Source of the DNA: CAVSWT01 sp963731745
GTDB taxonomy: Bacteria > Bacteroidota > Ignavibacteria > Ignavibacteriales > Ignavibacteriaceae
Reading direction: 5' to 3'
DNA length: 64,000 nucleotides
Assembly: GCA_963731745.1 (NCBI GenBank)
Contig: CAVSWT010000016.1
Coordinates: forward strand, 248,001-312,000
A model generated the notes under the pieces. That model did no database searches and was not told the DNA's origin. It saw nothing but the letters and a program-made list of their open reading frames with translations. Each line of letters starts with the position of its first letter. Position 1 is the stretch's first letter. A program made the translations under genes and the position numbers. Of this stretch, positions 30,063-39,681 are shown one piece after another.

Positions 30063-31769
30063 CTAATCAGAAAATCGAATCCAGTTAAAATCAGTATAAC
30101 CCTGGTCATTAGAAAAAGCTTCTGAAATTGAAAATAACCCAACTTTTGCGCCGATCCATTTGCCCGGCTGTGCAATAAAATCCTCACCAAAAGAAATGAA
30201 ATTTTTTCCATCTTTGCTGTAACTGTATTTACAAATAGGAAATCCTGAATGATTGGAATCCGGAATCACATCCACTTTTAAAAATATTTTTGATTCTTGA
30301 ATTGATATACTTTTAACTATTTTTTCTTCGTTTCCTTTATCGGCTTCTGTACAAACTGCCTGAATTAAGTTTAAACCTTTTTCTGTTTTTGTGACACCTA
30401 TGAATGAATAATCCAATCCAAAAATTAACAAACCTGCTTTTTCTCCTAAAGATTTTGGAGAGAAATCTAAATCAACGGTTGTAGAGAATTTAGGAGCGGG
30501 AAATTTTTGAAGTAATAAACAAGGTGTATCCCATAAATTTTTTGCTGAATCCGGTAAGGCTTGTGAAAAAAATCTTAACCAGCCTTTTTTAGCATTTAAT
30601 GAAATCCATTTTGAGTTACCAGTTGTTGTATCGAGATCATAATTCCCCTCCCATTGCCATTGCAGCCCAAGTTTAGTTGAATCGAATTCATCGTTTGTTG
30701 CCGGAACCTTTAAAGCGAATGATTTTCCGGCTTCAGTTTTTTCATAAACTGGAACCGGCTCTCCTATTCCATTATTATCATAATCTTCGCCTATTTCCGG
30801 CCAGTCATTCACCCACTTCATTGGTTCTAGATGAACAATTCTGCCGTATGCATTTCTATCCTGAAAATGAACAAACCATGACTTTCCATTTTGATCATCA
30901 ACCCACCCGCCTTGATGCGGACCATTAATATTTGTACTCCCCTGTTCCAAAACAATTTTATCATCATAAGGTCCATAAACTTTTTTGGATCTCAAAACAA
31001 CTTGCCAGCCCGGTTTAACTCCCCCGGCCGGTGCAAAAATATAGTAGTATCCATTTCGTTTATAAAATTTTGGGCCTTCCATTGTCGGATGATTTATGGA
31101 ATCTAGAAAAACTGTTTTACCTTCATCTAAAATTTTTTTCCCATCCTTACTTAATTTGTTGATAGTAATTCTATGTTTTATGCCGGATCTGCTTCTAGCC
31201 CATGCATGCACCAAATATGCTTGTCCATCCTCATCCCAAAGCGGACAGGGATCTATCCAGCCTTTGGCTTGTCTAACTTGATGAAGTGGTTCCCATTTAC
31301 CATAAATATCATTTGTCTTAGTCATAAATATTCCATTGTCAGGGTCGCCAAAGTAAATATAAAATTCGCCATCATGATACCTGATGCTTGGTGCCCAAAT
31401 GCCATTACCATGCTGAGGTTTGTTAAATGAATTTAAAGGATATTCTAAAACTGCATGATTTATAATTTCCCAATTGACTAAATCTTTTGAGTGCAGTATC
31501 GGCAGGCCAGGGAAATTTGCAAAGCTTGATGAAGTCAAATAATAATCTTCTCCAACTCTAATTACGTCCGGGTCAGAATAGTCTGCATATATAATAGGGT
31601 TTTTATATGTACCATCGCCATTATCCGGAATCCAAACGGCGCCGTCTCTAATTAATGATTGAACTTTAGTTGCGTCATTTTTCGATTCCAAAAAACAGTT
31701 TATAAAAACAAAACTTAAGCTTAAAAAGATTAATGATTTAATCACCGAAATATTTTTAAAAAGTGACAT
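30063..31769 (-). CDS. GH43-family lipoprotein glycosidase (beta-xylosidase/arabinofuranosidase type)
   Basis: A 568-residue lipoprotein (FINC, lipidated Cys25) with an N-terminal GH43 five-bladed propeller and a C-terminal beta-sandwich resembling the GH43_C2/DUF1349 kind. The catalytic trio is visible: base Asp66 in YSDPDVI, Asp173 in GWIDPCP and acid Glu231 in TMEGPK. FGDPDNGIFM and WFVHFQDRNAYGR support the family. It should release xylose or arabinose from xylan, arabinan or pectin side chains, feeding the divergent xylose/arabinose genes beyond 33009. It ends 220 bases before the uxaC start. Substrate is inferred only from neighbours. Confidence 0.92.
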   Translation of the reverse strand: MSLFKNISVIKSLIFLSLSFVFINCFLESKNDATKVQSLIRDGAVWIPDNGDGTYKNPIIYADYSDPDVIRVGEDYYLTSSSFANFPGLPILHSKDLVNWEIINHAVLEYPLNSFNKPQHGNGIWAPSIRYHDGEFYIYFGDPDNGIFMTKTNDIYGKWEPLHQVRQAKGWIDPCPLWDEDGQAYLVHAWARSRSGIKHRITINKLSKDGKKILDEGKTVFLDSINHPTMEGPKFYKRNGYYYIFAPAGGVKPGWQVVLRSKKVYGPYDDKIVLEQGSTNINGPHQGGWVDDQNGKSWFVHFQDRNAYGRIVHLEPMKWVNDWPEIGEDYDNNGIGEPVPVYEKTEAGKSFALKVPATNDEFDSTKLGLQWQWEGNYDLDTTTGNSKWISLNAKKGWLRFFSQALPDSAKNLWDTPCLLLQKFPAPKFSTTVDLDFSPKSLGEKAGLLIFGLDYSFIGVTKTEKGLNLIQAVCTEADKGNEEKIVKSISIQESKIFLKVDVIPDSNHSGFPICKYSYSKDGKNFISFGEDFIAQPGKWIGAKVGLFSISEAFSNDQGYTDFNWIRFSD

Positions 31770-32130
31770 CTTGGTCTATCCAGTTTTTTTGTGAATAAAA
31801 ACTTTTGAATTGATGAGAAGCAATAGAAGACTGAAGGTATGGTGACTTAACCTTCTTCATAGCAGTGATAATGATATTAAAAATTATATTAAAGCATCCG
31901 ATCTACACCGGATGCTTTAAACATATAAGGAGAATCTAAATGATTTAGGAATTAAATAACCAAATCAAATAACAGCTAAATCAATAACTTAATCGATTAC
32001 TTAATCCTAAAATCAAATTGCAAATAATATTTTAAAAAGTCAAATGAATGGTGTAATAATTACACTGAAAGAATAATACTATCTAATTGTGAAAAAAATT
32101 TTTGGAATTAATATTACACAGAAAGGTATC
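31770..32130. other. Intergenic region with one hairpin
   Basis: 361 bases without a recognisable gene between the GH43 lipoprotein and the Nudix regulator. It holds the 12-bp inverted repeat at 31889-31920. A ribosome-site-like AAGGAG is followed by ATG ATT TAG at 31940-31948, which is too short to be meaningful. Otherwise only AT-rich sequence is seen. Confidence 0.6.
31889..31920 (-). terminator. Perfect 12-bp stem hairpin
   Basis: Arms TTAAAGCATCCG (31889-31900) and its complement (31909-31920) enclose an 8-base loop. On the minus strand the hairpin is followed by AATATAATTTTT, fitting an intrinsic terminator for the Nudix regulator gene that ends at 32131, though it lies about 210 bases past that stop. 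Confidence 0.7.
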
Positions 32131-32820
32131 TCAAATTTCAAAATTAAAGCCGTCTTTTTTTAGTTTATTGTAGGTTTGTTTGTCAAATTGATATAACGCT
32201 GCAGCTCGCTTTAAATTATTTTTATCTTTTTCTTTTAGACTTTTAAGCAAATGCATTTTCATTATTTTTTTTCTAAAATTTCTTTTATCTAATTTTTTAT
32301 CTAGAATAACTTCATACAACATTTGCAGTCGCGGTAATGTAAATTTGTTTGGCAGCAACTCAAAGCCAATCGGCCTATATCTAACTCTTGTTCTAAGCTT
32401 GCTTAATGCCACATTTATTATTTGGTTATGATCGAACGGCAATTCGGGAATTTCATTAAGCTTAATCCATTTTACGTCCGTAGTATCAACACCGGTAGTT
32501 AACTTGTATTTTTCAGGACTAATTAAAGCAAAGTATGCAATTGTAATAACTCGTCTGTTTGGGAACCTGTATATTGAATCAAAAACAGAAACTTCTTCCA
32601 TGTATAAATTTTTTATACCAGTTGAATCTTGTAAAATTCTTTCAGCAGCTTTTTCAACCAATTCCTTTTTTTTAATAAAGCCGCCAGGTAAAGCCCATGA
32701 ATTTTTAAAAGGATTTCTTGCCCGTTTGATAAGTAGTACTTCTAACGAAGAATTTTCAAAACCGAAAACTGCACAATCGATAGAGATATTTTTTAGGACT
32801 TCTTTAAGTACATGCGACAT
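32131..32820 (-). CDS. Nudix-related transcriptional regulator (NrtR/AraR-like)
   Basis: A 229-residue protein with an N-terminal Nudix-fold domain (about residues 12-140) and a C-terminal winged-helix region (about 150-229, IGFELLPNKFTLPRLQMLYE). The Nudix box at GGFIKKKELVEKAAERILQD lacks the canonical REUxEE acidic set, which fits a sugar or nucleotide sensor rather than a hydrolase. NrtR-family members of this architecture regulate arabinose (AraR of Bacteroides) or NAD genes. Here the gene is divergent from xylB-xylA, so control of the xylose/arabinose operon is inferred. A candidate operator, GTGTA-N5-TACAC, lies in the shared promoter region. Confidence 0.88.
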   Translation of the reverse strand: MSHVLKEVLKNISIDCAVFGFENSSLEVLLIKRARNPFKNSWALPGGFIKKKELVEKAAERILQDSTGIKNLYMEEVSVFDSIYRFPNRRVITIAYFALISPEKYKLTTGVDTTDVKWIKLNEIPELPFDHNQIINVALSKLRTRVRYRPIGFELLPNKFTLPRLQMLYEVILDKKLDKRNFRKKIMKMHLLKSLKEKDKNNLKRAAALYQFDKQTYNKLKKDGFNFEI

Positions 32821-32897
32821 AATTTTAAGATTCTATAATTTATTTTTACTAATATACATTTTTTTTATTTCAAAGTAGTGTTTTTAAAAAAAGAAAA

Positions 32898-32912
32898 GTG
32901 TATTTTGTACAC
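32898..32912. promoter_or_regulatory. Inverted repeat GTGTA-N5-TACAC between regulator and xylB
   Basis: Five-base perfect arms with a 5-base spacer, centred 84 bases upstream of the Nudix regulator start and about 104 bases upstream of the xylB start. Position in the divergent promoter region makes it the best candidate operator for the regulator; the motif is short and not verified against a known consensus. Confidence 0.5.
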
Positions 32913-33008
32913 CGTATAAATATTTCCATTAAATTTTTAAAATGCTAAAATAATTTTTTTGCATTTCAATATTTATATCTTTCCACATTTCTATAAGGGA
33001 CGTTAAAT

Positions 33009-34496
33009 ATGTTATCAGTAGGTTTTGATATTGGCAGTTCTTCAGTAAAATGTTCAATAATTAATATTGAAAACGGGTTAACAGTTGCAAGCGGAAATTT
33101 CCCTGCGGAAGAAATGGAAATAATTTCAATTAAACCCGGCTACGCCGAACAGGATCCTGAAACTTGGTGGAATTATTCAAAAACCCTTTTCAAAAAATTA
33201 ACTGTTGAAAATAAAATTGATTTATCAACTATTAAATGCATCGGTGTAACTTACCAAATGCACGGCCTGGTTTTAGTCGATGAGAATCAAAAAGTATTGC
33301 GGCATTCAATAATTTGGTGCGATAGCAGAGGAGTTGAAATCGGTACAAAAGCATTTAAAGAAATTGGAGAAAGTTACTGCTTAAATAACCTGTTGAACTC
33401 CCCGGGTATTTTTACATCAACTAAATTGCGATGGGTAAATGAAAATGAACCGGATATCTATAAGAAAATTCATAAGCTGATGCTGCCTGGAGATTTCATT
33501 GCGATGAAATTGACTGGTGAAATAAGTACTACTCTATCCGGATTATCAGAAGCAATTCTTTGGGATTTCAAATCAAATTCTATTTCACAAAAAGTGTTAT
33601 CTTATTATGAAATTGATGAAAAAATAATTCCTAAAACTCATCCAACTTTTTCAGTTCAGGGTAAGGTTAGCAAAACCACAGCCGCCGAATTGGGTTTAAA
33701 TGAAGATGTTGTTGTATCATATCGAGCTGGCGATCAACCAAATAATGCCTTCTCCCTTAATGTTTTAAATCCAGGTGAAGTAGCGGGAACGGCTGGTACT
33801 TCCGGTGTAATTTATGGCATTATAGATAAAGCAAATCATGATGAGTTTTCAAGGGTGAATCCTTTTATCCATGTTAACCATTCAGAAAAGGAAACAAGAA
33901 TCGGAGTATTGCTCTGCATAAGCGGAACCGGCATTCAAAATTCTTGGATAAGAAAAAATTTCGGTTCAAATTTATCTTACGTTCAAATGAATGAGCTTGC
34001 TTCAAAAATTAAAATTGGTTCAGAAGGTTTAGCAATCATACCTTTTGGAAATGGGCCAGAAAGAGTTTTTCAAAATAAAAATATTGGGGGACAAATATTT
34101 AATATTGATTTTAACCGTCATACCACTGCTCATTTAATTCGCGCTGAACAAGAAGGCGTTGCATTTTCATTTAATTATGGAATGGACATTCTTAAACAAA
34201 TGGGTTTAAATGTTTCTGTTATAAGAGCAGGGCATGCTAATATGTTTTTAAGTCCTGTATTCAGAGAAACTTTATCAAATATCACTGATTCTAAAATTGA
34301 GCTATATGATACTGATGGTTCGGTTGGTGCAGCAAGAGGTGCGGCAGTCGGTGCCGGCTATTATAAATCTTTTGACGATGCGTTTAATTCATTAAATAAA
34401 ATTGATGAAGTAAATCCAAATGAAAAGGTTTTAAGTCAAACTCAAGAAGCTTACTCGTTCTGGCTTAATGAGCTTAATAAAGAACTAAAAAATTAA
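33009..34496 (+). CDS. xylB: Xylulokinase (FGGY family)
   Basis: Phosphorylates D-xylulose to xylulose-5-phosphate. FGGY landmarks: N-terminal phosphate loop GFDIGSSSVKCSI, AEQDPETWW, YQMHGLVLVDENQKVLRHS with IIWCDSR, AGDQPNNAFSLNVLNPGE, GTAGTSGVIYG and GSVGAARGAAVGAGYY. The 495-residue length is normal. It closely resembles Bacteroides xylulokinases as I remember them. It is first in the plus-strand sugar operon, 22 bases before xylA, with an AAGGGA ribosome site. It is the only sugar kinase of this kind in the window, so it may also have to serve L-ribulose unless araB lies elsewhere. Confidence 0.94.
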   Translation: MLSVGFDIGSSSVKCSIINIENGLTVASGNFPAEEMEIISIKPGYAEQDPETWWNYSKTLFKKLTVENKIDLSTIKCIGVTYQMHGLVLVDENQKVLRHSIIWCDSRGVEIGTKAFKEIGESYCLNNLLNSPGIFTSTKLRWVNENEPDIYKKIHKLMLPGDFIAMKLTGEISTTLSGLSEAILWDFKSNSISQKVLSYYEIDEKIIPKTHPTFSVQGKVSKTTAAELGLNEDVVVSYRAGDQPNNAFSLNVLNPGEVAGTAGTSGVIYGIIDKANHDEFSRVNPFIHVNHSEKETRIGVLLCISGTGIQNSWIRKNFGSNLSYVQMNELASKIKIGSEGLAIIPFGNGPERVFQNKNIGGQIFNIDFNRHTTAHLIRAEQEGVAFSFNYGMDILKQMGLNVSVIRAGHANMFLSPVFRETLSNITDSKIELYDTDGSVGAARGAAVGAGYYKSFDDAFNSLNKIDEVNPNEKVLSQTQEAYSFWLNELNKELKN

Positions 34497-34518
34497 AATA
34501 AAATTTAGGAGTTATAAA

Positions 34519-35847
34519 ATGAATTATTTAGTTGGAGACAAAGAGTACTTTCCGGGTATTGAAAAAATTAAATACGAAGGCAAAGAATCTAAAAACCCTT
34601 TAGCATTTAAGTGGTATGATGAAAAGAAAAAAATAAACGGTAAATCTATGAAAGAATATTTCAGATTTGCTGTTGCCTACTGGCATAGCTTCTGTGGAGC
34701 CGGCAGCGATCCTTTTGGAAACAATACAAGGCCAATGCCATGGAATGAAGGCGGAGATGCAATTACACGAGCTAAAAATAAAATGGATGCTGCTTTTGAA
34801 TTTATTACAAAGCTCGGTGCTCCTTTTTATTGTTTTCATGATCTCGATGTAGTTGAAGAAGGCGAAACAATTGCCGAATCAGATACACGAATGCAAACGA
34901 TGATAGATTTTGCAAAGCAGAAACAAAAAGCATCCGGAGTAAAGCTTTTATGGGGTACAGCAAACTTATTTTCTCATCCAAGATATATGAACGGCGCTGC
35001 AACTAATCCTGACTTCAAAGTTGTTGCGCATGCTGCTACTCAAATCAAACGTGCTATTGATGCAACCATTGAACTGGGTGGATCTAATTATGTTTTTTGG
35101 GGAGGACGAGAAGGTTACATGAGTTTATTGAATACGGAAATGAAACGAGAGAAAGATCATCTTGCAAAATTTCTTTCATTAGCGCGTGACTATGGAAGAA
35201 AGCAAGGCTTCAAAGGAACTTTTCTTGTTGAGCCGAAACCGATGGAACCAACCAAACACCAATATGATTATGATGTTGAAACTGTAATTGGATTCTTAAA
35301 AAATTATGGATTAGATAAGGATTTCAAATTAAATATTGAAGTTAATCATGCAACTTTAGCCGGGCATACTTTCCAGCATGAACTTCAATGCGCTGTGGAT
35401 GCCGGCTTGCTCGGCAGTGTTGATGCAAATCGCGGAGATTATCAAAATGGATGGGACACGGACCAATTCACAATAAATCTTTTTGAAATGGTAGAAGCCA
35501 TGCTTGTTATTAGTGAAGCAGGCGGATTTGGAAATGGCGGAGTAAATTTTGACGCGAAGCTTAGAAGAAATTCAACTGACCTTGAAGATTTATTTATTGC
35601 TCACATTACGGGTATGGATACCTTTGCGAGAGCATTAGTCGTTGCCGATGATATTTTAAAAAATTCTGAATATAAGCAAAGAAGAAAAGATAGATATGCT
35701 TCATTTGATTCCGGCAGCGGACAAAAATTTGAAAAGGGTAAGTTAACTTTGGAAGACCTATGTACTATTGCCGGTAAGAATGGAGAAATAAAACAAATCA
35801 GCGGTAAGCAGGAATTGTTCGAACAAATTTTAACAATGCATGTTTAA
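34519..35847 (+). CDS. xylA: Xylose isomerase
   Basis: Converts D-xylose to D-xylulose with divalent metal in the cytoplasm. At 442 residues it is the longer class II type. Signature blocks: WHSFCGAGSDPFG, FYCFHDLDV (catalytic His), VFWGGREGY, VEPKPMEPTKHQYDYD, NIEVNHATLAGHTFQHEL and GSVDANRGDYQNGWDTDQF, which together carry the metal-binding Glu, Asp and His residues. An excellent TAGGAG ribosome site precedes the ATG. It is paired with xylB directly upstream. Confidence 0.98.
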   Translation: MNYLVGDKEYFPGIEKIKYEGKESKNPLAFKWYDEKKKINGKSMKEYFRFAVAYWHSFCGAGSDPFGNNTRPMPWNEGGDAITRAKNKMDAAFEFITKLGAPFYCFHDLDVVEEGETIAESDTRMQTMIDFAKQKQKASGVKLLWGTANLFSHPRYMNGAATNPDFKVVAHAATQIKRAIDATIELGGSNYVFWGGREGYMSLLNTEMKREKDHLAKFLSLARDYGRKQGFKGTFLVEPKPMEPTKHQYDYDVETVIGFLKNYGLDKDFKLNIEVNHATLAGHTFQHELQCAVDAGLLGSVDANRGDYQNGWDTDQFTINLFEMVEAMLVISEAGGFGNGGVNFDAKLRRNSTDLEDLFIAHITGMDTFARALVVADDILKNSEYKQRRKDRYASFDSGSGQKFEKGKLTLEDLCTIAGKNGEIKQISGKQELFEQILTMHV

Positions 35848-35915
35848 AATTATATTTAAATTAATTCAATTAGTTAGTTATATTAACCAACAATTAACTT
35901 GAGGATAAAATTAAA

Positions 35916-37061
35916 ATGAATTTCATTATAAAAATTTCCTTAATTATTTTTTTATTTTCATTAATTTCTTGTAACAAAAATACAGGGGATAATAAGTCTA
36001 TGGATTCAATTAAAAAAGAAAAGTTTGGTGTAATGAACGATGGAACACCAATTAGCATTTATACTTTAACAAACAAAAACGGAGCTAAAGCTTCAATTAC
36101 TAATTATGGTGCAATCGTTCAATCATTATACATTCCAGATAGAAATGACAAGCTGCAAGACATTGTTCTTGGTTACGATTCATTGAGTGGCTATCTAAAA
36201 GTTAGTCCATACTTCGGTGCAATTGTTGGCAGATATGGCAACAGAATTGATAAAGGCAAATTTGAATTAAACGGTAAAGAATATCAGTTAACAATAAATG
36301 ATGGTAATAATCATTTGCACGGCGGAACAAACGGATTTGATAAAAGAGTTTGGAACGCTGAAGAAGTCAAAAGCGATTTAGGTCCGGCATTGAAATTAAC
36401 ATACAAAAGCGCTGATATGGAAGAAGGATACCCGGGGAATTTAACGTTGGAGGCAACTTACACACTAACTGACAACAATGAATTAAGGATTGATTATAAA
36501 GCAACCACAGATAAAGAAACAGTTGTAAATCCAACCCATCATTCTTATTTTAATTTGAGCGGTGATCCTAATAATACTATCCTAAATGAAAAATTAATGA
36601 TTGATGCTGATAAATTTACACCCGTTAATAGCGAATTAATTCCAACAGGCAAAATTCAAAGTGTGGACAATACTCCGATGGATTTTAGAAATCCAACAGA
36701 AATTGGTTCAAGAATTAATGCTGACTATGAACAATTAAAATTTGGACATGGATATGATCATAATTGGGTTTTGAATAATTATGACGGAAGCGTTAGAAAA
36801 GCCGCTAGTGTTTATGATTCAACAACAGGAATTTTTATGGAAGTTTATACCGATCAGCCAGGACTTCAATTTTATTCAGGAAATTTTTTAGATGGAACAA
36901 TTAAAGGAAAAAAAGGAATAGTTTACAATTACAGAACAGGACTTTGCCTTGAGGCGCAGCATTATCCTGATTCCCCAAATGAAAAAGACTTCCCCACAAC
37001 AACCTTAAAACCAGGTGAAGTCTATAAGCAAACAACTTATTATAAGTTTTCGACAAAATAA
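35916..37061 (+). CDS. galM: Aldose 1-epimerase lipoprotein
   Basis: Interconverts alpha and beta anomers of free aldoses before isomerase or transport. A lipoprotein signal (LISC, Cys19) places it in the periplasm. The family blocks are TNYGAIVQSLYIPDR, FGAIVGRYGNRI, HLHGGTNGFDKRVW, the catalytic NPTHHSYFNLSG, GHGYDHNWVLN, and the Glu-bearing CLEAQHYPDSPN. Its 381 residues fit the family. It lies between xylA and the sugar symporter, so it probably mutarotates xylose or arabinose released outside. Confidence 0.95.
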   Translation: MNFIIKISLIIFLFSLISCNKNTGDNKSMDSIKKEKFGVMNDGTPISIYTLTNKNGAKASITNYGAIVQSLYIPDRNDKLQDIVLGYDSLSGYLKVSPYFGAIVGRYGNRIDKGKFELNGKEYQLTINDGNNHLHGGTNGFDKRVWNAEEVKSDLGPALKLTYKSADMEEGYPGNLTLEATYTLTDNNELRIDYKATTDKETVVNPTHHSYFNLSGDPNNTILNEKLMIDADKFTPVNSELIPTGKIQSVDNTPMDFRNPTEIGSRINADYEQLKFGHGYDHNWVLNNYDGSVRKAASVYDSTTGIFMEVYTDQPGLQFYSGNFLDGTIKGKKGIVYNYRTGLCLEAQHYPDSPNEKDFPTTTLKPGEVYKQTTYYKFSTK

Positions 37062-37115
37062 AAATTTCAGAGAAAATAAGTAACCAATTTTAATTCATTC
37101 ATTGAGAGAGGGATC

Positions 37116-38867
37116 ATGTCAACCTTACAAACTTTAGATTGGATTGTTATAGCGGGTTATTTTGCATTAATTCTTGGTTTAGCTTGGTGGGTTATTAAGC
37201 AGCGCCAGGATACTTCTACCGATTATTTTCTGGCCGGTCGTCACTTAGGATGGTTCATAGTAGGAGCTTCTATCTTTGCTTCTAATATTGGATCAGAGCA
37301 TCTAGTGGGTTTAGCAGGTTCCGGGGCAACGGATGGAGTTGCTTTAGCACATTATGAATTACATGCATGGTGTTTACTAGTACTTGGTTGGGTAATGGTT
37401 CCCTTCTATATGCGGTCAAAAGTCTTTACAATGCCGGAATTTTTAGAGAGACGATTTTCACCCAGTGCAAGAACATTGCTTTCGGTAATTTCTTTGGTTG
37501 CTTACGTACTTACAAAAATTGCAGTAGGTATTTTTGCAGGCGGAATAGTCTTTAGTGTTCTGCTTCCGGATATAAGTTTTTTGGGTTTAGATAGTTTTTG
37601 GTTAGGCTCAGTATTAGTTATTATTTTAACCGGCCTTTACACTATACTCGGCGGAATGAGAGCCGTAGCATATACTGAAGCCTTGCAGACATTAATTTTA
37701 ATTTTCGGTTCTATTTTAGTTACCTGGTTTGGGCTGCATGCACTTGGCGGTTGGGAAGTTTTAAAAAATACTGTCGGCCCAGAAATGCTTAACTTATGGA
37801 AACCAATGGTTCCCGCAGGCGTGGAGGGAACATGGGCTCCAATAAATGAAGCAGGCAAAATGGCTTGGTATTTTAACGGTAATTATCCTTGGCTTGGAAT
37901 GCTTTTTTGCGCTCCTATAATAGGTCTATGGTATTGGACAACAGATCAATATATTGTACAGCGTGCAATTAGCGCTGAGAATGAAACTCAGGCAAGGCGC
38001 GGTTCGATTGCTGCCGGTTTCTTAAAATTATTGCCTGTATTTATTTTTATTATTCCAGGTTTAATCTGTTTTGCAATTGCAAAGAATGGCGTCATCCCTG
38101 AAATTCAACATGAATTATTTAGTTCTAATGGTGAATTGATTAGAGATAATGCACAAAAAGCTTTTCCCCTTCTTGTTGCTTATGTATTGCCAATTGGCGT
38201 TCGTGGAATTGTTGTAGCTGGATTACTTGCAGCATTAATGAGTTCACTTGCCGGAGTTTTTAATGCATCATCAACTTTGTTTACAATGGACTTTTATTCG
38301 AGACTAAGGCCTAATGCAACTCAGAAGCAGCTAGTATGGATTGGAAGAGTTGCAACCGGAGTTATGGTTTTAATCGGTCTATTATGGATTCCTGTTATTC
38401 AAGGAGGTAAAGGTTTGTATGATTATTTACAAGGTGTTCAAGCTTATCTAGCACCTCCTATTTTTGTAGTGTTCTTTTTAGGAGTGTTCTGGAAAAGATT
38501 AAATGCGAAAGGCTGTATGTCCGCACTTATTGTCGGCTTCGTGATGGGATTATTTAGACTTGCAGTTGATACCCCCGTGAAATTAGTTGATGGATTTACT
38601 TATACAACGGGCTCTTTCCTGTGGATTATAAATAATATTTTCTTTCAATATTATAGTTTATTAATAACCATAGTTTGTATACTAACGATGATTTTTGTCA
38701 GCTATGCAACGGAAGTCCCGTCTTACGAAAAGTTAAGCGGATTAACATTCAGCACAACTTCTGCAGATCATAAACAAGAAACAAGAAGCAGCTGGAGTAG
38801 AGGTGATGTTATTGCATCTGTACTTTTAGTTGTTGTTATCATAATTATCTATAGTTTTTTCTCATAG
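37116..38867 (+). CDS. Sodium/solute symporter (SSS/SGLT family) for pentose or hexose
   Basis: A 583-residue inner-membrane protein with about 14 hydrophobic helices. SSS-family hallmarks are TDYFLAGRHLGWFIVGASIF with ASNIGSEHLVGLAGSGA near the N-terminus, the GGMRAVAYTEALQTLIL block, WYWTTDQYIVQRAISA, and AALMSSLAGVFNASSTLFTMD. SGLT-type proteins couple sodium to sugar uptake. Placement between galM and araD suggests xylose and/or arabinose import; the sugar cannot be read from sequence. Start ATG at 37116 follows AGAGAGGGA. Confidence 0.92.
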   Translation: MSTLQTLDWIVIAGYFALILGLAWWVIKQRQDTSTDYFLAGRHLGWFIVGASIFASNIGSEHLVGLAGSGATDGVALAHYELHAWCLLVLGWVMVPFYMRSKVFTMPEFLERRFSPSARTLLSVISLVAYVLTKIAVGIFAGGIVFSVLLPDISFLGLDSFWLGSVLVIILTGLYTILGGMRAVAYTEALQTLILIFGSILVTWFGLHALGGWEVLKNTVGPEMLNLWKPMVPAGVEGTWAPINEAGKMAWYFNGNYPWLGMLFCAPIIGLWYWTTDQYIVQRAISAENETQARRGSIAAGFLKLLPVFIFIIPGLICFAIAKNGVIPEIQHELFSSNGELIRDNAQKAFPLLVAYVLPIGVRGIVVAGLLAALMSSLAGVFNASSTLFTMDFYSRLRPNATQKQLVWIGRVATGVMVLIGLLWIPVIQGGKGLYDYLQGVQAYLAPPIFVVFFLGVFWKRLNAKGCMSALIVGFVMGLFRLAVDTPVKLVDGFTYTTGSFLWIINNIFFQYYSLLITIVCILTMIFVSYATEVPSYEKLSGLTFSTTSADHKQETRSSWSRGDVIASVLLVVVIIIIYSFFS

Positions 38868-38893
38868 AGCATGACAATATTCTAGGGTAATAA

Positions 38894-39586
38894 ATGTTAG
38901 ACGATTTGAAAGTAAAAGTATTAGCTGCAAACTTAGCCTTGGTTAAATATAAATTAGTTACTTTAACATGGGGCAACGTTAGCGGCATCAGTAGAGATGA
39001 AAATTTAATAGTCATAAAACCTAGCGGTGTTGAATACGAGGTAATGACAGTTGATGATTTGGTAGTTGTTAATCTTGAAGGCAAAGTTGTCGAAGGCAAT
39101 AAAAGGCCTTCATCTGATACGCCGACACATATTGAATTATACAAAGCCTTTCCTTCGATTGGCGGAATCACACATAGTCATAGTCAATACGCAACAATTT
39201 TTTCCCAGGCATGTAAGGAAATACCATGCTTTGGAACCACACATGCAGATCATTTTCATGGCTCCATTCCCGTCACCAAATTTTTAAGTGAAGATGATGT
39301 TAATTCAAACTACGAATTGAATACAGGTAAAATTATAGTTGAACGATTTAAAGATTTGGACCCCATTGCAATGCCCGGTGTACTTGTTGCCGGGCATGCC
39401 CCTTTTACCTGGGGGAAAGATGCAATGGATTCGGTTCGTAATAATCTTATTTTAGAACGAATTGCAAAAATGGCAATTCTAAGTTTGCAGCTTAATCCCG
39501 ATTTAAAAAATTTGCCTGAATATATTTCAAGTAAACATTATCAGCGCAAGCATGGCCCAAATGCTTACTATGGGCAAAAAAATTAA
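38894..39586 (+). CDS. araD: L-ribulose-5-phosphate 4-epimerase
   Basis: Class II aldolase/adducin-family enzyme converting L-ribulose-5-phosphate to D-xylulose-5-phosphate. The 230 residues match AraD. Motifs: TWGNVSGISRDE, IKPSGVEYE, SSDTPTHIELYKAF, the zinc ligands in GGITHSHSQYATIF, THADHFHGSIPV, and the third His in AGHAPFTWGKD. It joins the arabinose branch to the xylose branch. It starts 26 bases after the symporter stop. AraA is the next gene, separated by a 95-base gap with a small AT-rich hairpin. Confidence 0.95.
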   Translation: MLDDLKVKVLAANLALVKYKLVTLTWGNVSGISRDENLIVIKPSGVEYEVMTVDDLVVVNLEGKVVEGNKRPSSDTPTHIELYKAFPSIGGITHSHSQYATIFSQACKEIPCFGTTHADHFHGSIPVTKFLSEDDVNSNYELNTGKIIVERFKDLDPIAMPGVLVAGHAPFTWGKDAMDSVRNNLILERIAKMAILSLQLNPDLKNLPEYISSKHYQRKHGPNAYYGQKN

Positions 39587-39618
39587 TTAATTTAATTAGT
39601 TTTCAATAAATAATTTTT

Positions 39619-39646
39619 AATTATCATTAAGTTGATAATTTTTTAA
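39619..39646 (+). terminator. AT-rich hairpin with T run between araD and araA
   Basis: Eight-base perfect arms (AATTATCA at 39619-39626, TGATAATT at 39633-39640) with a 6-base loop, running into a T stretch on the plus strand. The stem is all A/T except one pair, so it could be a weak attenuator or merely chance. Confidence 0.35.
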
Positions 39647-39681
39647 TTCACTTATTAATTAATATCTCTCTGAAAATAAAA

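Noticed and set aside
31927..31948. Ribosome-site-like AAGGAG followed by ATG ATT TAG
   Set aside because: A two-codon frame cannot be a gene; no leader function is evident.
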